A program made the position numbers and the translations under genes. Below, piece by piece: positions 31,683 through 42,690 of a stretch of 64,000 nt of DNA. The notes below the pieces were generated by a model. It saw nothing but the letters and a program-made list of their open reading frames with translations, did not search any database and was not told the DNA's origin. The stretch comes from Pararge aegeria (taxonomy: Eukaryota > Arthropoda > Insecta > Lepidoptera > Nymphalidae): NCBI RefSeq assembly GCF_905163445.1, contig NC_053200.1, positions 9,362,001 through 9,426,000 of the forward strand. The letters are read 5' to 3'. The number at the start of each line of letters is the position of its first letter. Within the stretch, counting starts at the first letter, position 1.

Positions 31683-31725
31683 TTTCAAGATGGCGGCCGC
31701 TTCACAACCACTTTGGCGGGAAACG
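31683..31725 (+). promoter_or_regulatory. Paired YY1/Pho-like and E2F-like sites
   Basis: caagatggcggccgc (31686-31700) contains the aagatggcgg YY1/Pho core. tttggcgggaaa (31712-31723) is a full-length E2F/DP consensus on both halves. The two lie 11 bp apart in otherwise AT-rich sequence. No first exon or donor is evident beside them. Could be a real element, or a chance or repeat-borne pair. Confidence 0.35.
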
Positions 31726-32039
31726 TGACAGGAGCTTAGTTCGTTCGGAATCAGGATACAGGATATGAGAAATGTCATCTGAATTCGGAACACTAGTAAA
31801 ATTAACCACCGAGATTTATTCGTCTATTTGAATAAAATATTGTTCGAATACCTGTAGAGATTTATTTTTTGTTACGATCAAAAATTTCAAAGCTGTTATT
31901 TACTGTAGTATTTATTACATGATTATTGTCATGGTTATTTACTGTGATAAAAAATAATGTATTATGTTACTATGTGTCGGTGAGATCCAGCTATTGACGT
32001 AGGTAATCGTACTTATGCTTTATTCGGCGGCAACTTTTG
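31726..32039. other. Unassigned
   Basis: No gene or repeat recognised; very AT-rich from 31800. Confidence 0.35.
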
Positions 32040-32195
32040 AATTCTCCGGGATAAAATGTAGCCTGTGTTAATTCAGATTATAAGCTCTACTCGTTCAAAT
32101 TTTAATCCAAATAGGTTGAGTCAATTAGGCGTGAAGGTGTAACAAACATCGATACATCCGTGCTTTCGTATATACTATAATTAGTTACCGGCAAC
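32040..32195 (-). mobile_element. Short Helitron-like fragment
   Basis: 'ctccgggataaaatgtagcc', 'gcgtgaaggtgtaacaaaca' and 'gtgctttcgtatatactata' give the reversed layout. Ends not defined. Confidence 0.45.
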
Positions 32196-33420
32196 TTTGT
32201 TTACTTAGAAATTTTAGAAGATAGATTGCTTTCATACAAACTTTCGTACTCTATTTCACACGCTTGGGGTTAGTATTTTCAAAACCTGTGAAATACGTTT
32301 TTCTTAATTTTTAACCAAACCCCTAAAACCCAGAGTCATGGGACCAACCCAAAAAATATAATAATAATTTTATTATTAATTTTAGAAACCTATCTTAGTA
32401 TATCTCTGCAACATGAGCAACCTGTTAAAAAAAAATTCTACGTTTAGCCGTTAAGGCTGTGAATTGTATGTCATAACTGAGCCTTTTATATTAAATAGAT
32501 AGATAGATAAGTAAAGAAACTGGGGTAAGTAAGAAGATTCATAATTTTATATACCTACATATACTTAAGTCAGATCTTTGATTGACAGCTGACAGCAGTG
32601 ACGTAAACGATAACTTCGAAGCCATTGATACGCCACTTAGGTAGTTATTTTATGATCATTATGAAAGTTACTTCTCGCGTCAGATTGTTCACCGATTTGT
32701 TATGCTCTTGTAATGTTATATGTTGTTCTTATCGACGTTGTTTGTACAAATATTATGTGTAACAGGCTAACAACATCATTCTACTTACCTAACTCATGTT
32801 TTTATTGTAAAGCTGGGTACACACATATGAAATTCGAATAGTTTTTTCTAACCTAAAAATAATTGATATTTATTAGACTAATTTTAATTGTGTCTTTTGT
32901 GTGTGTTTATGTGTGTTTAGTTTTGTTTGTCATTGACGTCGAAAAAACAGATTTTTTTCACAGATGGCAGCAATGCCATTTAGATGAAAATAGCAAAGTC
33001 ACGTTGCAGTTTGTGGTTCGACTTGGGTCGCATCTTTGGCGATTGAAGTTTGCCACTCGAGATTTGACTTCACGGTAATCTTCATCCGTTTAGAAACCTT
33101 GCATACAACAATAGTTGTTCCATTTATTCTATGTACAAATTTGTAAAATACGTTTATGTAAATACAAGTGGTTTTTGCAGTTGAGTAACTGGCCAATTAG
33201 CTACACAGAAATGACATTATCTTAGTTATTTATTCCATTTTCTTTCAAAAACACATAAAAAGGAGTAAAGTAGACATCTGTAATAGGCGACGAGCGTGTG
33301 TGAATGTGATTTTTATTTTTGTATCTAGGTATTTTCTATGAATCTGAAAAATTCATATTATTAATATATTTTAGTGTGGCTTGTATTTAAAAGTAGTTGC
33401 CTTTCACTAATAATCAACGT
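32196..33420. other. Gene-free stretch
   Basis: Frames of 71 and 65 codons overlap on opposite strands around 32863-33196 and match nothing. No recurring repeat found. Confidence 0.4.
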
Positions 33421-33745
33421 GCAGATTTACTTGCAAATCACAAGACATCAACAATTTATCAAGCTCTCACACAAGTTACATACTGATAATACGTGAGAGT
33501 AGTCCGGTTGATAGCTCTTAAGTGCACATTCAACTTACACTGTATTGTTGTACCTAACAAGAAGTTGAAGTCTCCCTCCTCAGTTAAACTTGCCGATTTT
33601 CGTACAAATCATAAGACATCAACAATTAATCAATCTCTCACACAAGTTACATACAGTTAATGTACGGGTACAGTTCATGTAAGGTACACAGTAGTTCAAC
33701 TTACACTATCAGCCCAGTATCAGTAGGTACAAGAACTAATACTTA
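33421..33745. repeat. Tandem duplication, two units of about 168 bp
   Basis: Unit 1 (from about 33421) and unit 2 (from about 33590) share 'agacatcaacaatt(t/a)atcaa', ctctcacacaagttacatac and 'ttcaacttacact'. The units have diverged by substitutions and small gaps. Confidence 0.75.
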
Positions 33746-34564
33746 TTCGTACTGTCAACATCATATTTGGTTCGAATTGCTGGCTGAGATATTTATCGAA
33801 ACTCCACCCTGTGTTTAAAAAAAAATGTCAAAAAGCTTTTATAACTACTACTATCCTGATAGTTATATGCAAGTTGGCTTCTTCATGATAACATGCCTTT
33901 GAGAACATTATGGCGAAATCTTAGCCATGCTTCCTCACGATGCTTTCTTTCACGATTGAAGCATGTTATATTTAATTCGTACTATACTTATTAATAATAC
34001 ATACAACTAACTGATGTATTAGTTGATGGTTAATTGGATTTTTTTATGGTTCAATAATATTAGGTCTTGATGGTGGATTTGTACAATTTCAGATATATTT
34101 TTTGGTTTTATAAAACAAAATATTTAATGAATTTTAAAACAAGCACCTTTTTAAGAGAGATTCAGCACAAGCAAAGGCAAGTTGTTTTTCCCATTTTTAA
34201 CTAAGGATGGGTTAGGTTATCTTTAAAAAGAATATCCGTAAGTATCTTTGCGTAATTTACGTTGCTATATCCCTGTGACTCAGAGAGCATATTAAACCAC
34301 CAATCCGTTATATCAGCAACAATGACAATGCAATCACAATACAATCTTTCAAAACCGTCCTCAAAGAGTAAAACCTATGACAGAGGATATCGTGCCCGGA
34401 ACAGCGACACTAATAAGCTAACAACAATGATTGCTCCCTTCTCGTAAGTGCCACCAATCGTTCCATCAGTGGCAAGAGAAGAGCTGTAACTCCTGTACCA
34501 CTGAATGCTGATGATGCTCTACTTAATTTCCTTTTAGATATTGCTCCAAAAAAATATTTAATAT
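33746..34564. other. Gene-free stretch with a SINE D piece
   Basis: At 33880-33985, 'gcctttgagaacattatggc' with 'cttcctcacgatgctttctt' is a reversed SINE D fragment. The rest is unassigned; a 66-codon frame at 34410-34610 is not recognised. Confidence 0.45.
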
Positions 34565-35010
34565 GTAAAAGGCAAAGACTGATTGACTGACTGACTGATT
34601 GATCTATCAACGCACTGCTCTAACCACTTAATAGATTGGGCTGATAGTTTAACACACATAGTTATTACAACGTAGGCATCCGCTAAGAAAGGATCTTTGA
34701 AAATTCCAACTCTTAGAGGGTTAAATGGGGGTTTGTATAAAATCCTTCATTTATCAATTTATTTTTCAAGTTACATCCATGAAACTTTGATTTAAGGTCG
34801 GTTCGATTAAAAATAAAGTAATACGTGTTTCACAAATTTTAAAAATTCCATCTTCTTATAGTTTATAATTTTTTATGAAAGTGAATAATTTTTTAATTAA
34901 TGTACGTTTATATTTTACTATTAGCAGCAATACTTTTTTAAACCTTTGTAGTTAAAATTTACCAAATCAAAAATTGAACTTAACTTGAGCGAAGTTGCGT
35001 CCAAAGCTAG
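34565..35010 (+). mobile_element. Repeat element ending in CTAG
   Basis: It starts ggcaaagactgattgactga then 'gatctatcaacgcactgctc', with 'cgtaggcatccgctaagaaa' and 'gagggttaaatgggggtttg' in the middle, and ends gcgaagttgcgtccaaagCTAG. This is a frequent lepidopteran element; the CTAG end suggests the Helitron group. Confidence 0.5.
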
Positions 35011-35734
35011 TATTTAATAAATTTAACCGTATGTTCATGTAACTGCTACTATACATGTACTCGTATTTTATGTTATTCAGTCGTTATGTATGGCGCCTGA
35101 TGATAAGTGTATACATAGCTTAACTATTAAATGTGTAGCGCAGAAACAATACCGCGAACAATATCCGTAGGTATACAACTCTCTCCTCACCTCAATATCC
35201 GATGTAAGACATTAATTGTAGCATACTCGTAGTGTATTTAATTAATTCTTACACATACTTCGTACCTTAACTTGCTCAACGTGAACTGCTCGCGTGTAGT
35301 TTATCCATTTAACCCTACTTGCTTTATCAATGCTGACTTGTCCGCAATGCTGTGTGACAGAAGGACAACCCAACAAAGTCACTTTCCCCATTTTTATTTT
35401 TAGTGAGTTCTTCGGGATTAAAAGGAACCTGTTTTTCCGTTCAGCAATTTTGGTATGAAGAAGTTGTTGTGAAAGAAACACACTGCAGATCAATCCCATA
35501 GAAAACGTGTATTTTCCTGGGACATAAATAAGTCCAAAATATCTTTGGATAGATATTCTCTATATTGTATAAAAATTAAGTAATTTTAGACATTGGTATG
35601 CAAAGGTGTTCTTATTGTCAAAGCAATTTCTTCTAGACAACCTTGGGGAATGTAATACAAGATTGCTAGGGGTAGCGGCGCATATAATATAATAATATAT
35701 ATAACTATAAACATACTATACCTAATATAAATTT
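35011..35734. other. Gene-free stretch
   Basis: 'ttcgggattaaaaggaacct' near 35411 is a weak trace of a Helitron-like middle. An 85-codon minus-strand frame (35242-35499) covers it and is not recognised. Confidence 0.4.
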
Positions 35735-35970
35735 GGCGGCCGATTGGCGCAGTTTGCAGCGATCCTGCTTTCTGAGTCCAAGGCCGTGGGTTCGATTCCC
35801 ACAACTGGAAAATGTTCGTGTGATGAGCATAAATGTTTTTCAGTGTCTGGGTGTTTATATGTATATAATAAGTAATTATGTATATTATTTATAAAAATAT
35901 TCAACAGTCATCTTAGTACCCATAACACAAGCTACGCTTACTTTGGGGCTAGATGGCGATGTGTGTATTG
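35735..35970 (+). mobile_element. SINE A
   Basis: Head with attggcgcagtttgc and ggttcgattcccac. The body is complete to 'gatgtgtgtattg'; the terminal gtcgtagtat is replaced by acttgatg. Confidence 0.9.
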
Positions 35971-36069
35971 ACTTGATGTATAAAGAGTGAGGACCTAGAG
36001 TAGTTGGTTAATTGCAAAATTTGCGATCGTCACGTTGGCGTTGCGACTCGTCATAGTGTTGAGGACAGA

Positions 36070-36394
36070 CAAACCCTGGCGCAGCGGTGAACGCTTTGGT
36101 TTTAAGTTGGAGGTCCCGGGTTCGATTCTCGATAGGGGCAATTTGGAAATTCATAGTTTCTGAATTCTTTCTAGTCTGGTCTGGTGGGAGGCTTTGGCCG
36201 TTGCTAGTTACCACCCTGCCGACAAAGACGTGCCGCTAAGCGATTTAGTGTTAGGGTGCGATGTCGCGCAGGTACCGATTAGGGGATTACCACACTCCCT
36301 AGCAGGTAAGCCCATCCATCTAAGACTGCATCGTCACTCACTACCAGGTGAGATTGCAGTCAAGGACTAACTTGTAGTGAAAAAAAAAAAAAAA
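36070..36394 (+). mobile_element. SINE B, full length with poly(A)
   Basis: The reference copy for this family. A-box tggcgcagcgg is at 36077-36087 and B-box ggttcgattct at 36119-36129. The body runs 'ggtctggtgggaggcttt', 'gctagttaccaccctgccga' and 'cgctaagcgatttagtg', then 'gattgcagtcaaggactaac'. Fifteen adenines close it at 36380-36394. The intact A tail suggests a fairly young copy. I could not define a target duplication. Confidence 0.9.
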
Positions 36395-38201
36395 TGTCGG
36401 TTCGTCAACTAATACCGAACAGGTTCTAAACTTATATTATAGCTCAGAAGGTTAACTTATGTTAGGTATAGCCTCGGTTCAAATATCTTTGGTAGTTAAA
36501 TGTGTATACTTAAAATCTCGCGTAAGGCAGTTATATGAGCTGACACATACAATATTTTTATCGCAGTCTAGCTTAATAGTTTACTTTATAGTGACATCAG
36601 TGCCATAAGAGCACTTTTACTACCAAATGTATTGAAAAGGAAAATTAGATATGACAACGAATATTCCAGAGGGATCGCCAACATGTCAGGCCTTCGTTAC
36701 ATTATATTATTACAGTATCAAAACATGCTATATTAGATACAACAATTAATGTCTAGCCTAACGAATTGAGGTAAGATAGCAGAAATATATTACGGACGCC
36801 CGAGGATATTTGCGCATAATATCATTATAACATCAAGTTTCAAGCTGCTTACACACATATACCTACACTACACATACAATATGTTAAATTTAATTTTTTT
36901 TTTAATTATATAAATAATGATAATATGTTAATGCACACTGTGTTACTCTCGATAACTCTTAATAGCCGTTGAATACACAAAAAGCTAAATGTGTGGCAAT
37001 GATTTTCATCATATCAACCTATCGACGTCTACATAGAACCTCAACCCTGTGTACGCTCCACTACACTAGTTCATGGGACTGCACTTTTGGTGTCGTTTTT
37101 CGTTGGGAATCGACAAACTTAACTACATTCGAGCATTGATATCATATGCAGTAAACGAATGAATCAATTAGTGGAGTTTATTTAAAAAATATAAAAATAA
37201 CATTTCAAATGGATATAAAGATAAATGGATCGAATAACTAAAAATGGATCGAATAACTAAGAAATGCGGTGTCCATAAAGAGCCTTTATTCGGTACTGGA
37301 CAGATTTTTGCTTTGACAAATTGGACACTAGCGGGTTACCTAAGCTCTGTTGCCAACATATTCTGAAAAAGTTTGCCAGTTCAGCGGCTATACAGCTAAA
37401 AGTTTATTTTGCGCACTACTTACTGCTGTCTGTGAATATTATTAAGTTTGTAAATGTCTTTGCAACGTTTAAAATTACTTCTAACTATAAAAAGGTACAA
37501 TGCTGGGCCATTAAAGGCAAAGGAAGGTAATGACTAGACAATGGTTTATTTAGTAACTACTATCAAAAGGTCTTTGAGAGTTTAAACTAATTAAGTCTTA
37601 TGCAAATATCATCGTTAGTTTTTAATTAACAACTCAACTCCGCTAATGTATGCGTAGAGAATCGTAGTTAATTAAATGCACAATTAAATAAACATCATAA
37701 AAAAATTAACAAATAGGTCCACGATATTTCACGACAATGTTCTTCTTAGATCCGTCTAAATCTAATGAACAGGCAACAGAAAGCGTAATGGTTGTAAATA
37801 TTTTATTGAAACTTTACCGAAGTTATTCTTAGTGGAACATAACTGGAATAGTCAATTAGAATTAGCCAATCAGAAATATTGCGTTCGTCAATGGTCGCTG
37901 ATTCCGTTGTGTTCATTTAACCGGTTAAATAGGGAAGCCGCTTATAAGATAATTTAGCTTAGTTAAAATATGTTAACTTGGGATTTTTTAATAACTATTA
38001 AACGGAATAAACCGTTTATTAACACGGATTAAACGGGTTCTTAAAGATGTTTTTAATTAAAATAAAAAAAATGAGTGATTTTATTGAATTGCTGTTATTT
38101 TGTGCTGAAGTAAAAGCTCTAGAAGTTTAGCAAGCAAAAAATAACTGCTCACATCAGTCATGTAAAAATGTTTAAACAAATACATAAATAATAATTAAAA
38201 T
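36395..38201. other. Gene-free stretch with a small tandem repeat
   Basis: At 37223-37260 the string 'aaatggatcgaataactaa' occurs twice in tandem. The 69-codon frame at 37321-37530 is unrecognised. At about 37850-37970 tracts such as 'ttaaccggttaaatag' are palindromic but short. Nothing else is assigned in 1.8 kb. Confidence 0.4.
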
Positions 38202-38439
38202 AACGGCCGATTGGCGCAGCATGCAGCGACCCTGCTTACTGAGTCCAAGGCCGTGGGTTCGATTCCCACAACTGGAAAAATGTTTGTGTGATGAACATGA
38301 ATGTTTTCAGTGTCTGGGTGTTTATATGTATATTATAAGAATTTATGTATATTATTCATAAAAATAACACAAGCTACGCTTACTTTGGGGCAAGATGGCA
38401 ATGTGTGTATTGTCGTAGTATACCTACCTATTTATTATA
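38202..38439 (+). mobile_element. SINE A with internal deletion
   Basis: The head is intact, but the body passes from 'attattcataaaaata' directly to acacaagctacgc. It lacks the 'ttcatcagctatcttagtac' segment present in other copies. Confidence 0.9.
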
Positions 38440-38704
38440 ATTTAGGAGTAATCAAAGTAAGCAAGTTTTTCGTAAACATATCCATACTAAAGATCTACAA
38501 CTCAAATGTAAAAAAACAATTGTGTTCAAACAAATTACCATAGTCTATTCTCTATTCTACTGTTGAATATTCATTTTTTCTAATGAATTTATTTCTCTCT
38601 AATATATCAGAAGTAAATCGAGGTAAATCGAGTTTCATTATGCTAAGGCATTATGTTTCGTCATAAATATCGCAAAGCTGGGTTACCGATTGTTGTTACT
38701 TTTA
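38440..38704. other. Unassigned
   Basis: No feature recognised. Confidence 0.35.
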
Positions 38705-38935
38705 TTTTTTTTATTTTTTTCATTCCTCTACAAGCCTTTGACTGCCATCTCATCTGATGGTAAATAATGACTAAGATGCGGGCTAACCTGTTAAGGGTAT
38801 AGCAGTTTTATTGAACCTGCATACCTACTCCATATCGGTTTGTACGCGACTTCGTACCGGAACCCAAAATCGCTTAGCGGCACGTCTTTGTCGGTAGTCC
38901 CACCAGCACAAAACTTAAACCCAGTGACGCTTAGT
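38705..38935 (-). repeat. SINE B, 3' two thirds
   Basis: The plus strand shows poly(T), 'tttgactgccatctcatctg', gcgggctaacctgttaaggg, 'atcgcttagcggcacgtctt' and 'tcggtagtcccaccag'. The head is absent. Confidence 0.65.
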
Positions 38936-39624
38936 GAAAACCGCACGATCATGCATTACAGGTTGAACACAAAATTATTAAAAAAATAAAACTCTCCTAA
39001 ACTATGCATCAAAATATCAAGATGTAAGGCTGAAATCTATATAGTATTAAAATTGGTAAAGAAATTCCAGAACTTATCGATAGCAAACAAAATATTTTTG
39101 CTCTTTAGAATAGACAATGTATAATTTAGATATATTATTATTATTTCACTCTTTTTTTGTATACGACTTCATTAACAAACATACAAAATAAAAACAGAAA
39201 CATGAACAAAGAAGTAGAATGAATACAAGAGATATACCGAAGTAATCACATTATTATTTTCATAATATGCTGCTACAAAGATCAATACTTTTTTTAAATC
39301 GGCTTCAAAATTTCACAATTTTTTTTTACTTATAATGAAACTAAAAAAGCCAACAAAAAAGTTCTTTTGCAACTTAAATAATATATACAAAGAAAAACCA
39401 GCATAATAGCATTTCTTTTCCACAGTTGTTCAAAAGCTCTTTAAAAGTACCAAAGTCTAATTTATAAAGTTGGAGGGAAACCAGCGGCTCTCTTGTACGC
39501 CTTGAAATACAAAACAATGTAAAAACAAGGCCGATACTTACTTCTAGTTACATTCATTGAGTTCTGAACTATAATATTCTATAAAGACTTCAAAGGTAAG
39601 ATCCCTTCTAATTTTCTTAACTGT
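38936..39624. other. Gene-free stretch
   Basis: AT-rich, with long T and A runs near 39150-39350. No gene or repeat family recognised. Confidence 0.4.
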
Positions 39625-39632
39625 ATGCAAGG

Positions 39633-39785
39633 CGGTGGCGTGCATAGAGGGTATGCGCACGGTATAAAATGAAGAAAACCTCCCGTACGAGTTATAAAAA
39701 CTTAAGGATAGCATTGTAAGAGTTATAAAAAGCCTACCCATAAGTATTTATTGGAGATTGTGCATACCCTCTATGCACGCCACTG
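39633..39785. mobile_element. hAT-type MITE with 8-bp target duplication
   Basis: A 153-bp element with terminal inverted repeats: cggtggcgtgcatagagggt on the left, continuing atgc, against the exact complement accctctatgcacgccactg on the right apart from the second base. It is flanked by ATGCAAGG at 39625-39632 and 39786-39793. CAGTGGCG-type ends with an 8-bp duplication are the hAT pattern. No transposase is present. A decayed relative is at 58846-58976. Confidence 0.85.
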
Positions 39786-39793
39786 ATGCAAGG

Positions 39794-39934
39794 TGAATAC
39801 AGTTAAGAAAATATAAGTTATTTAAAATAACTGACTTGTCTAAGACGTTGCAAATAACACATATTTGGAGTTTGTAGGGCAAAAAATTACCGAAAGAGTC
39901 ACAATTTACACTTCTACCGTTCTCTTGTCTAAGG
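39794..39934. other. Unassigned
   Basis: Short spacer between the MITE and a LINE tail. Confidence 0.35.
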
Positions 39935-40052
39935 TTGCCTGCATGAGATTGCTTGCAGCAATAAGTCCGCCTTTGCATGTCTACATTGTTTACTGTAAAC
40001 CCCTTACTGTTTCTTTTACTGTATGTTATACGTGCAATAAAGTGTTTCTTCC
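39935..40052 (+). repeat. LINE tail family L2, diverged
   Basis: 'gattgcttgcagcaataagt' and 'ccgcctttgcatg' precede 'cgtgcaataaagtgtttctt'. Minus-strand (126 codons) and plus-strand (70 codons) frames overlapping here are shadows. Confidence 0.55.
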
Positions 40053-40619
40053 TCTTATTTTTAAAGCTAACCAATGAAGCTCGAAAAGACTCCCTGAAAT
40101 AGTTTAAATAAGATTTGTATGGGCACATCTTTATTTTACTCTATCCTCTTTCTTTTTAAGTCTCCCTTATAGTATTTCAATGTCTTTATATTTCTTAGCT
40201 GGAATAAACAATAGTCATGTGAATCGCAAAGTAATCTAGTAAAATTACTTGGCTATGTAGCAAAGCAAAATTTAGTGGACTGTAAAAGTCCACTAGCTCT
40301 TGCTTTCTACAACTTGCCTTTCGAAGGTGGGTAGAGATGACATTTTTGTCTCTTATCCATTTTTCTCCGTCGCGGTGATCCACTTTTGAAACCAATTACA
40401 ATGTTTATCAAAACTTAATAAATTAATTGTTAACAAAACAAATCATTAACTGTCTACCAACGCAATAGAATCTTCATTCTTCGGGCCTTAATTAACTGTG
40501 CAATACTGATTACCCAATAAAACAACACCACAAAATAGAATCCACAATTAAATGTACTAAAGAAACCTTGCAAGACATATAAATTTCCCATTTCACCGGC
40601 GGCAAGCAGTTCAAAGCTG
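40053..40619. other. Gene-free stretch with a hydrophobic frame
   Basis: A minus-strand frame at 40454-40711 (85 codons) has two hydrophobic segments (FLQLTLHLLL near residue 20 and FYFVVLFYWVISIAQL near 58). Its 5' half overlaps the duplicated block that begins at 40620. I recognise no family and see no donor site at its end. Confidence 0.35.
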
Positions 40620-41345
40620 CAATTTAGCAGTAAATGAAGCGTTAGTTGTAGAAATAAAATATATCGAAGACTGAGTAAGCGGAATGAGCGAAAGTACGCT
40701 AGATTTCTCACTTCGCTTGCGACGTGTTTCGCTTTTTAACTAACACACACGGCTAACAGCTAACTATTTTTTACCCAACAACGCCAAGGTATTAGCAGTT
40801 GACGTTTGTATATCGTTGAAGTTTTTCCTTTTATTTTCTAAAAACATTCATATGATTTTGAAGAAAAACGTTAAGTGGATTCGTTCTAATGTAAACAAGA
40901 ATACTGTGTAATTGCAATCAAGTGTTTTAGAGAAACATTATAATGCAAGCAAAACTTCATTTTATTTATAGGATTTGCACAAACAGTGCAGTGTTGTGTT
41001 GTAGTTTTTCGATCTGCCTCTTCAGGTCAGGCAAAGATCATGGACCATACAGCCTGATAGTTAGTATTTAATATTTCCTCCAAGGTAGATAAAATCACCA
41101 ACCTAACGAGTACAAGAATACTGTGTTATTACAATTAAATGTTCTAGAGAAATATAGAACGCAAGCAATACTAGATTATCAATAGCAGTGCACAAACAGT
41201 GCAGTGTTGTGTTTCACGCTACAATATCGTAGCAAATAAAGCATTGGTTTGCGGAAATAAATATTTAAGCCTGAATAAGCGAAATGGTTGTAAACACGCT
41301 TGCTATCTCAGCTCGCTAGAGATGTGTTTTGCTTCGCAATGAGCC
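40620..41345. repeat. Duplicated block in G-X-X'-G' order
   Basis: Segment X (about 40885-41000) and X' (41098-41215) share 'caagaatactgtgt', 'gaaacattataatgcaagca' (variants) and 'cacaaacagtgcagtgttgt'. Segment G (40645-40735) and G' (41255-41345) share an 'ataagcg(g)aatg' block, an 'acgct' block and 'gatgtgtttt(t)gc' (variants). All lie on the same strand, as expected if an older tandem array of an X-G unit has been partly lost. Confidence 0.55.
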
Positions 41346-41524
41346 TACTAGTCTCCGGAGTTTGTGTTCCGTGTTTTTTTAAGAACCTTTTTTTTGGTTT
41401 CGTTGCCAAATGGTAAAAACAGTATTGTTATAATTTTGTAGTAGCCATTTAAAAAAAAGAATAATATATAAATAAGTTTTTTTATAAGGACCACTTTATA
41501 TTATGTACACTAAAATGAAATAGT

Positions 41525-41546
41525 CATATTAGAATAGAATAGAATA
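41525..41546. repeat. (TAGAA)n microsatellite
   Basis: About four units, followed by 'aaaattttattgcaaaactt', which may be the reversed tail of a retroelement. Confidence 0.75.
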
Positions 41547-41675
41547 GAAAAATTTTATTGCAAAACTTGTGTTTCAACAATAGGAAAAATACAAAGTATA
41601 AATATTATTGTGTATTATTTCCTTTCAAGATATGGAACCTTCAGTATGCGAGTTTTACTCAGACTTTCCTTTTTT

Positions 41676-41830
41676 AACCCCCGTCACAGAAACGGGGTAT
41701 GTGTATTATATATAGGAGTATGTGACTGTGGCATCGTACTTCCCGAACGGATGAACCGATTTCGTTTTTGTTTTTTTTTTGTTTGCAAGGTGAATTAGTC
41801 GGTAGTGGGAGTTCTTAGCTATGTTTGCAA
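41676..41830 (+). repeat. Family E copy
   Basis: 'taacccccgtcacagaaacg', 'gactgtggcatcgtacttcc', 'cgaacggatgaaccgatttc' and 'gggagttcttagctatgttt'. The opening cccccg...aaacggggt pair is typical of this dispersed repeat. Confidence 0.55.
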
Positions 41831-42410
41831 CAAAATTCGCCAACTAGGTACTTATTTTTCCACAACTCCGTCAATATGGGAATCAAATGAAAGAGCTTTA
41901 CTATTATAATAATGTGCGATATACTAAAAGACGGACCGCATAGAAGTCACACTGTACATAGGGATATTGGTAAACTGATTTATACCCCTCCCAGGCTACC
42001 GCACTCGTACCTTATAATTTATAAAGTATCGCCATTTCGTTAAATAGCAGTAATTAACTAGTTAAATTGATTGACTACTTAATCTGACTTTAAAAACAAA
42101 ATATTTTACTGCTTATTTTTCTAAAGACGAAAAATATCGCTGAGAGTTTATCGTACAACAAAATCTCAAGTTGTATTTACCCCGCCCGTGTTATCAATGA
42201 TCAACATTGAAAGCTTAAGTAAGTCCTGGCGCTCCGCCAAAACAATACTTGGTCTAGAATTCTAGATTTCAGATTGAAAGGAGGTCATAAAGCTTCACCC
42301 GCTCTAAACTCTACAACAAAATATTATATTTATTCCACTGCCATAACGCTGCCTTTACCCTAGAAAAGTTAACTATATTTTTAACATGTATTAAAAAGTA
42401 GGCAAGTACC
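41831..42410. other. Gene-free stretch
   Basis: No recognised feature. Confidence 0.35.
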
Positions 42411-42690
42411 CTGACTCACGTATTGCTCCGATGTAGAGGAGTGGCAGAGCAACGCGCAGCTAGGCTCCCCAGAATCACTGCCTGAAGCACCTCGCGACCT
42501 GGGCGGCCTGCTAAGCTTCTGGAGTGAGCTCGACTGGCTGGAGTGACCCAGCTGGGAGCCGTTCCAGTGGCACTACGTACAACGGAAGTTTCCGGCCGAC
42601 CAAGTCCGGAGACAAGCCCAGGGAAAAAAGAAGAAGAAGTAGGCAAGCCTCTCCTGAGATCTCTGTCTGGCTCAAATTCCGAGAGCAAAC
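42411..42690 (-). repeat. GC-rich block, probably repeat-derived
   Basis: Sharply GC-richer than its flanks and open for 90 codons on the minus strand (42416-42688). The frame is rich in Arg, Ser, Ala and Pro and has no recognised domain. The opposite strand is open for 63 codons. I judge it a fragment of a transposable element rather than an exon; that is inference. Confidence 0.35.

Noticed and set aside
33421..33745. CRISPR array
   Set aside because: There are just two long, diverged units and the genome is clearly animal; no short regular repeats with unique spacers exist anywhere in the window.
39748..40128. 126-codon minus-strand open frame
   Set aside because: It overlaps the right TIR of the MITE and a LINE L2 tail read in the wrong direction, and has no domain.
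40454..40711. Hydrophobic 85-codon minus-strand frame, possibly a receptor exon
   Set aside because: Two hydrophobic stretches are easily produced by AT-rich DNA. No family signature, no donor site and no neighbouring exon were found, and half the frame lies in a duplicated block.
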